From NCBI RefSeq assembly GCF_001641695.1, contig NZ_LSEF01000051.1, positions 1-51,997 on the forward strand: a stretch of 51,997 nt of DNA. Direction: 5' to 3'. This DNA is from Bradyrhizobium neotropicale. GTDB taxonomy: Bacteria; Pseudomonadota; Alphaproteobacteria; Rhizobiales; Xanthobacteraceae. Below the pieces are notes generated by a model, which was given only the letters and a program-made list of their open reading frames with translations, was not told where the DNA came from and made no database searches. Positions 51,501 to 51,997 of this stretch are shown in pieces. Both the position numbers and the translations under genes were made by a program. Within the stretch, counting starts at the first letter, position 1. Every line of letters starts with the position of its first letter.

Positions 51501-51997
51501 AATGTGACCGTGAACGAGGCCGCCGGCACCTCCGTCTCCGGCGCGCAATACGGCATCGGCGCCTTCGGTAACAGCAAGGGGACCGGTAGCGTCGCCGTCA
51601 ATGTCGGGGCCAATGCGACGATCTCGGGCGGCTCGATCTTCGGCATCCAGGCTTTCGTCAACGGGGTCGGCAGCGTCAGCGTGACGACTTCGGCAGGCGA
51701 CAACGTCACCGGCGGCAGCTCGGGCATCAATGCGCAGAATCAGTCGGCCACCGACGATCCCACCAGCAGCGTGACCGTGATCGCCCACGGGACGATCCAT
51801 TCCGGAACGCTCCTGACGCCGAATGGCTCGACGCCCGGCGGCATCGTCGCCGGCTACTCTCCCGGCGGTCAGAACGTGGCCAATGGCGCCGTCGCGGGCA
51901 ACGTGCTGGTGCAGAGCGACGCCACGATCGTGGCTGCGGCCGGCTCCGGCATCAACGCCTACAATTACGGCGCCGGCAATGTGACGGTCACCACCGG
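45513..51997 (+). CDS. Second giant repeat adhesin, RTX-type N-terminal repeats (3' end outside window)
   Basis: The frame is open from ATG 45513 (after TAGGGGTATTAC) to the window edge, at least 2,161 codons with no stop seen. Order: nine 17-residue G-N-G-N-D repeats (45576-46034); a module of the kind often found at type I substrate C-termini (46140-46337); cadherin/Ig-like strands (46340-46880); four plus four interleaved Ig-like domains (46890-49250); a Ca-binding D-T-N-G-N-G-K-L-D-A-G-E segment (49318-49356); an Ala/Ser/Thr-rich helical stretch (49500-50150); two more Ig-like domains (50160-50800); and beta-helix repeats to the edge. No Sec signal is visible, fitting type I secretion. 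Surface adhesion or biofilm function is inferred. Confidence 0.9.
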   Translation, partial: MSNDGVISIVGNQNASVIDGNSSVIVAGNGNDSLTAGAGSIVTAGNGADTISVGAGSVVVAGTGNDTVTAGSNSLVTAGNGSDHVTAGANSVIVVGNGNDTLSVGNNSIVTAGNGNDQVTVGANSVIVVGNGNDTLTAGANSVITAGNGNDTIHLGQNDLVVVGTGKDTFVLPSSAQLALTAPTSLSVNEDGTVALALGIASSGFGFGKETIVGFNTSKDVIQLSTAQFANFAAVMASAKQIGNDTIITGDASDTIDLSGVRLSSLTASDFSFVSSTSNISVTISGIPAGVTLSDTAGAITVVNGSATLTQAQLAGLTLKAGEVTAGTLTVTATDTSTGNFVTKTIALTVNPVAPTLGGPTSLTVGSGATIALGITETPFDSRDTISLTIKGVPSDALLSAGTKNADGSWALTPAQLTGLTLKAGGATSASLTVTATNTAGITASVTETIQLNVTAPLKVTFDTVSFTDTGAQGDHITNNGNVTLSGTVTDNLTVSQVQVFNGNTLLGSATVDNVHHTWSLVTTLVNGNYNQLNVQATDSAGTSVSASTTQYFQVDTTAPTLVSDSESVSGLTQSKVESITILASDANGVASVAIYDDATHKLLGNATLNGGAWKYGATDLSDGVHKFYAVITDVAGNQTTTADLTTVTVDTTPPTLISDSESAPGLTKSNVETITVNATDANGVASVTIYEEGKAQPLGAATLSSGTPSSGTWSFSTGSLGDGAHNFYAVIVDTAGNQTKTADLATVTVDTTPPALISDSESVSGLTQSTTDVITVSASDINGVASVAIYEEGKAQPLGSATLSAGSAGNGTWTYNATGLGDGAHAYYAVITDAAGNQTKTTDLATVTVDTTAPVATIAISASGATNTTTETITVNASDADGVASVEIDDNGAFLANATQGSPGVWTYTAANLTEGGHDFTAFVKDAATNSTTTGHATVVVDTTAPSVTFDTVSYDHTGTAGFTKDGTVTLSGTTGDNVTVSQVQVFSGAQLLGDAAVDNTSHTWTLTQNLPAGVYSNLSVTATDEAGNTGTAANTDATQTLQVDHTPPSIAFGTVSYVDTGVANDGITGNNLVTMSGAVADDVTVSQVQVFSGSQLLGNAVIDNTSHSWTLTSNLADGTYANLSATATDEAGNSTSAANTSATTSFQIDTAAPIITFTSVTLAHPTDSSGTNSSDGGIILSGAVSDNVSVTQVQVFNGSQLLGTATVSNGTWALDTTLAQGSYNNLHATATDEAGNVADAGNSHVVTVSPASGYVIDGYITGATVFADTNGNGKLDAGEASGITDESGHFTLGAGTTTGTLVLVGGTDTATGLAFTGVMTAPTGSTQVTPLTTLVQSVAAAKGGDVAAASQSVAKALGLDPTVNLTNLDTVAAAYAGDSSAFVAASKVLNTVSMVASAVVGTGASDFSSAAASAFSALAAQIATTSAPLDLSSTDLVSTVVSSTIASASSGTSSLTSDQTAAIASVVTSVNVATDKAAAANSGTGTTATAALLTSVSATSIVAQGTTSTQLQQATSGVTDLTTLANNTTAASVTSDASQQHVGSVAPAAPTFVSLTPTDGSPNNFTMVHYTLTFSDPVTGVSASDFSIATTGLVGASIAGITPVAGSNGTQYTISVNTGVGVGDGTLTLSFTGSTVQDIAGNAFKDQSTHTGATYIVDQDTGEQAALGLNVTNTNVNTAGSAIFSFTVAGLEPNDTGTVTFTDGANKVSVAVSGGQTSYTANLGTLTDGPITSSLAVNTDAAGNSFTPVAGTSAVTLSGFNVAGSSIQIIQNGAGDITVIPSGSVTTQSGNGVTAEESASGTGNVTVNATGSVTGQGTGSIGLLAENLNAANAGNINVTSTGGASGAFDGIDVVNKGNGNISVEAGGAVAATVQFGIRTEQYGSGSTSVVMDPGSTIHSGGAGISLVNFATSIGTGANSVITVTNNATINSGTTLNPSGSQPQGIAAGYYGTTGGPGTVGIANTNVNGTVTVNNNGNITAAAGYGINAYNYGNGNVTVNEAAGTSVSGAQYGIGAFGNSKGTGSVAVNVGANATISGGSIFGIQAFVNGVGSVSVTTSAGDNVTGGSSGINAQNQSATDDPTSSVTVIAHGTIHSGTLLTPNGSTPGGIVAGYSPGGQNVANGAVAGNVLVQSDATIVAAAGSGINAYNYGAGNVTVTT
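45576..46034 (+). repeat. Nine tandem 51-bp (17-residue) calcium-type repeats
   Basis: Nine in-frame units each contain G-N-G-N-D-T with small variations. Odd units read V-I-V-x-G-N-G and even units I-V-T-A-G-N-G, so the true unit is a 34-residue, 102-bp pair. Classical RTX repeats have a 9-residue step; here each G-x-G-x-D turn is separated by eight residues, giving a 17-residue period. The array is coding, not CRISPR. Confidence 0.85.
46890..49250 (+). repeat. Interleaved tandem Ig-like domains of two types in adhesin 2
   Basis: Type A domains (F-D-T-V-S, V-S-Q-V-Q-V-F-x-G, L-L-G) start near 46890, 48360, 48669 and 48979. Type B domains (S-D-S-E-S, D-x-N-G-V-A-S-V) start near 47192, 47480 and 47780, with a diverged copy near 48080. 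The order is A-B-B-B-B'-A-A-A. Type B copies are very close at DNA level: the stretch encoding I-Y-E-E-G-K-A-Q-P-L-G is identical at 47580 and 47880, exactly 300 bp apart. This indicates recent duplication. Confidence 0.8.
51300..51997 (+). repeat. Long (about 160-residue) beta-helix repeat at the right edge
   Basis: A segment beginning T-I-x-S-G and reaching G-I-N-A-Y-N-Y-G-x-G-N-V-T-V occurs twice: T-I starts at 51300 and 51792 (492 bp apart), and the G-I-N-A-Y-N-Y-G motifs at 51471 and 51948 (477 bp apart). The second copy continues beyond the window, so more copies are likely. The short T-V/G-I strands are of filamentous-adhesin style. Confidence 0.75.

Noticed and set aside
1..51997. tRNA, rRNA, integrase, transposase or phage genes marking an island
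   Set aside because: None could be recognised in the intergenic gaps or among the coding regions.

Overview
The window looks like the chromosome of a high-GC alphaproteobacterium of the Bradyrhizobium / Nitrobacteraceae type. The clues are strong G/C bias at third codon positions, many ABC and Bug solute-binding proteins, FCD-type GntR regulators, MmgE/PrpD-family proteins, a cyclase/AAA/TPR giant regulator and very large repeat adhesins. This assignment is inference from gene content; no rRNA, tRNA, integrase, transposase or CRISPR array was seen.

Layout. (1) 1-5410: the 3' part of a giant repeat adhesin with an RTX-like C-terminus, followed 30 bp later by a sulfotransferase (5441-6256) and a hairpin terminator. 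(2) 6257-8717: a patchy accessory stretch with a C-terminal remnant of a sulfonate-type binding protein, a LuxR-type autoinducer-binding domain that has lost its DNA-binding half, and two unrecognised small proteins. (3) 8718-18767, plus strand: one tightly packed operon joining a complete carbohydrate/polyol ABC importer (binding protein, two permeases, a 70-residue membrane protein, two ATPases) to a PTS-type dihydroxyacetone kinase with its own phosphorelay (DhaL, DhaM, HPr, Enzyme I, a small helix-turn-helix-like protein, DhaK). There is no sugar-specific EIIB/EIIC, so phosphate from PEP should flow EI > HPr > DhaM > DhaL-ADP > dihydroxyacetone bound on DhaK.

(4) 18842-40520: about 21.7 kb of two divergent gene sets sharing a control region at about 31020-31056. 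Minus strand, in transcription order: a beta-hydroxyacid dehydrogenase, MmgE/PrpD protein, branched-chain-type ABC importer (LivH, fused LivM-LivG, LivF, two tandem binding proteins), carboxymuconolactone-decarboxylase-like (CMD) protein, two SDR dehydrogenases, GntR regulator and an orphan Bug binding protein. Plus strand: a second MmgE/PrpD protein, a second CMD protein, a metallo-beta-lactamase-fold hydrolase, a second GntR regulator, a NitT/TauT-type ABC importer, a cytoplasmic NodB-fold deacetylase, a fumarylacetoacetate-hydrolase-family protein and a MetE-C-like zinc protein. The paralogue pairs and three kinds of uptake protein suggest one regulated catabolic island for an unknown organic acid, lactone or amide. 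I cannot name the substrate.

(5) 40521-41083: a non-coding scar holding the C-terminal remnant of a DeoR-type regulator and a short repeated octamer. (6) 41084-44983, minus strand: a 1,299-residue fusion regulator (pseudo-receiver, OmpR-type winged helix, degenerate class III cyclase, AAA ATPase, TPR). It diverges from (7) a second giant adhesin starting at 45513 and still open at the window end (at least 2,161 codons), which begins with nine 17-residue calcium-type repeats. The regulator probably controls this adhesin through the 530-bp region between them, which carries an 11-bp-phased direct repeat and a 12-bp-stem hairpin.

The strongest candidates for undescribed biology are the ABC/DHA-kinase mini-PTS operon, the divergent catabolic island, the adhesin-sulfotransferase pair and the fusion regulator facing the second adhesin. 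Functions are read from motifs by eye; no database search was run.
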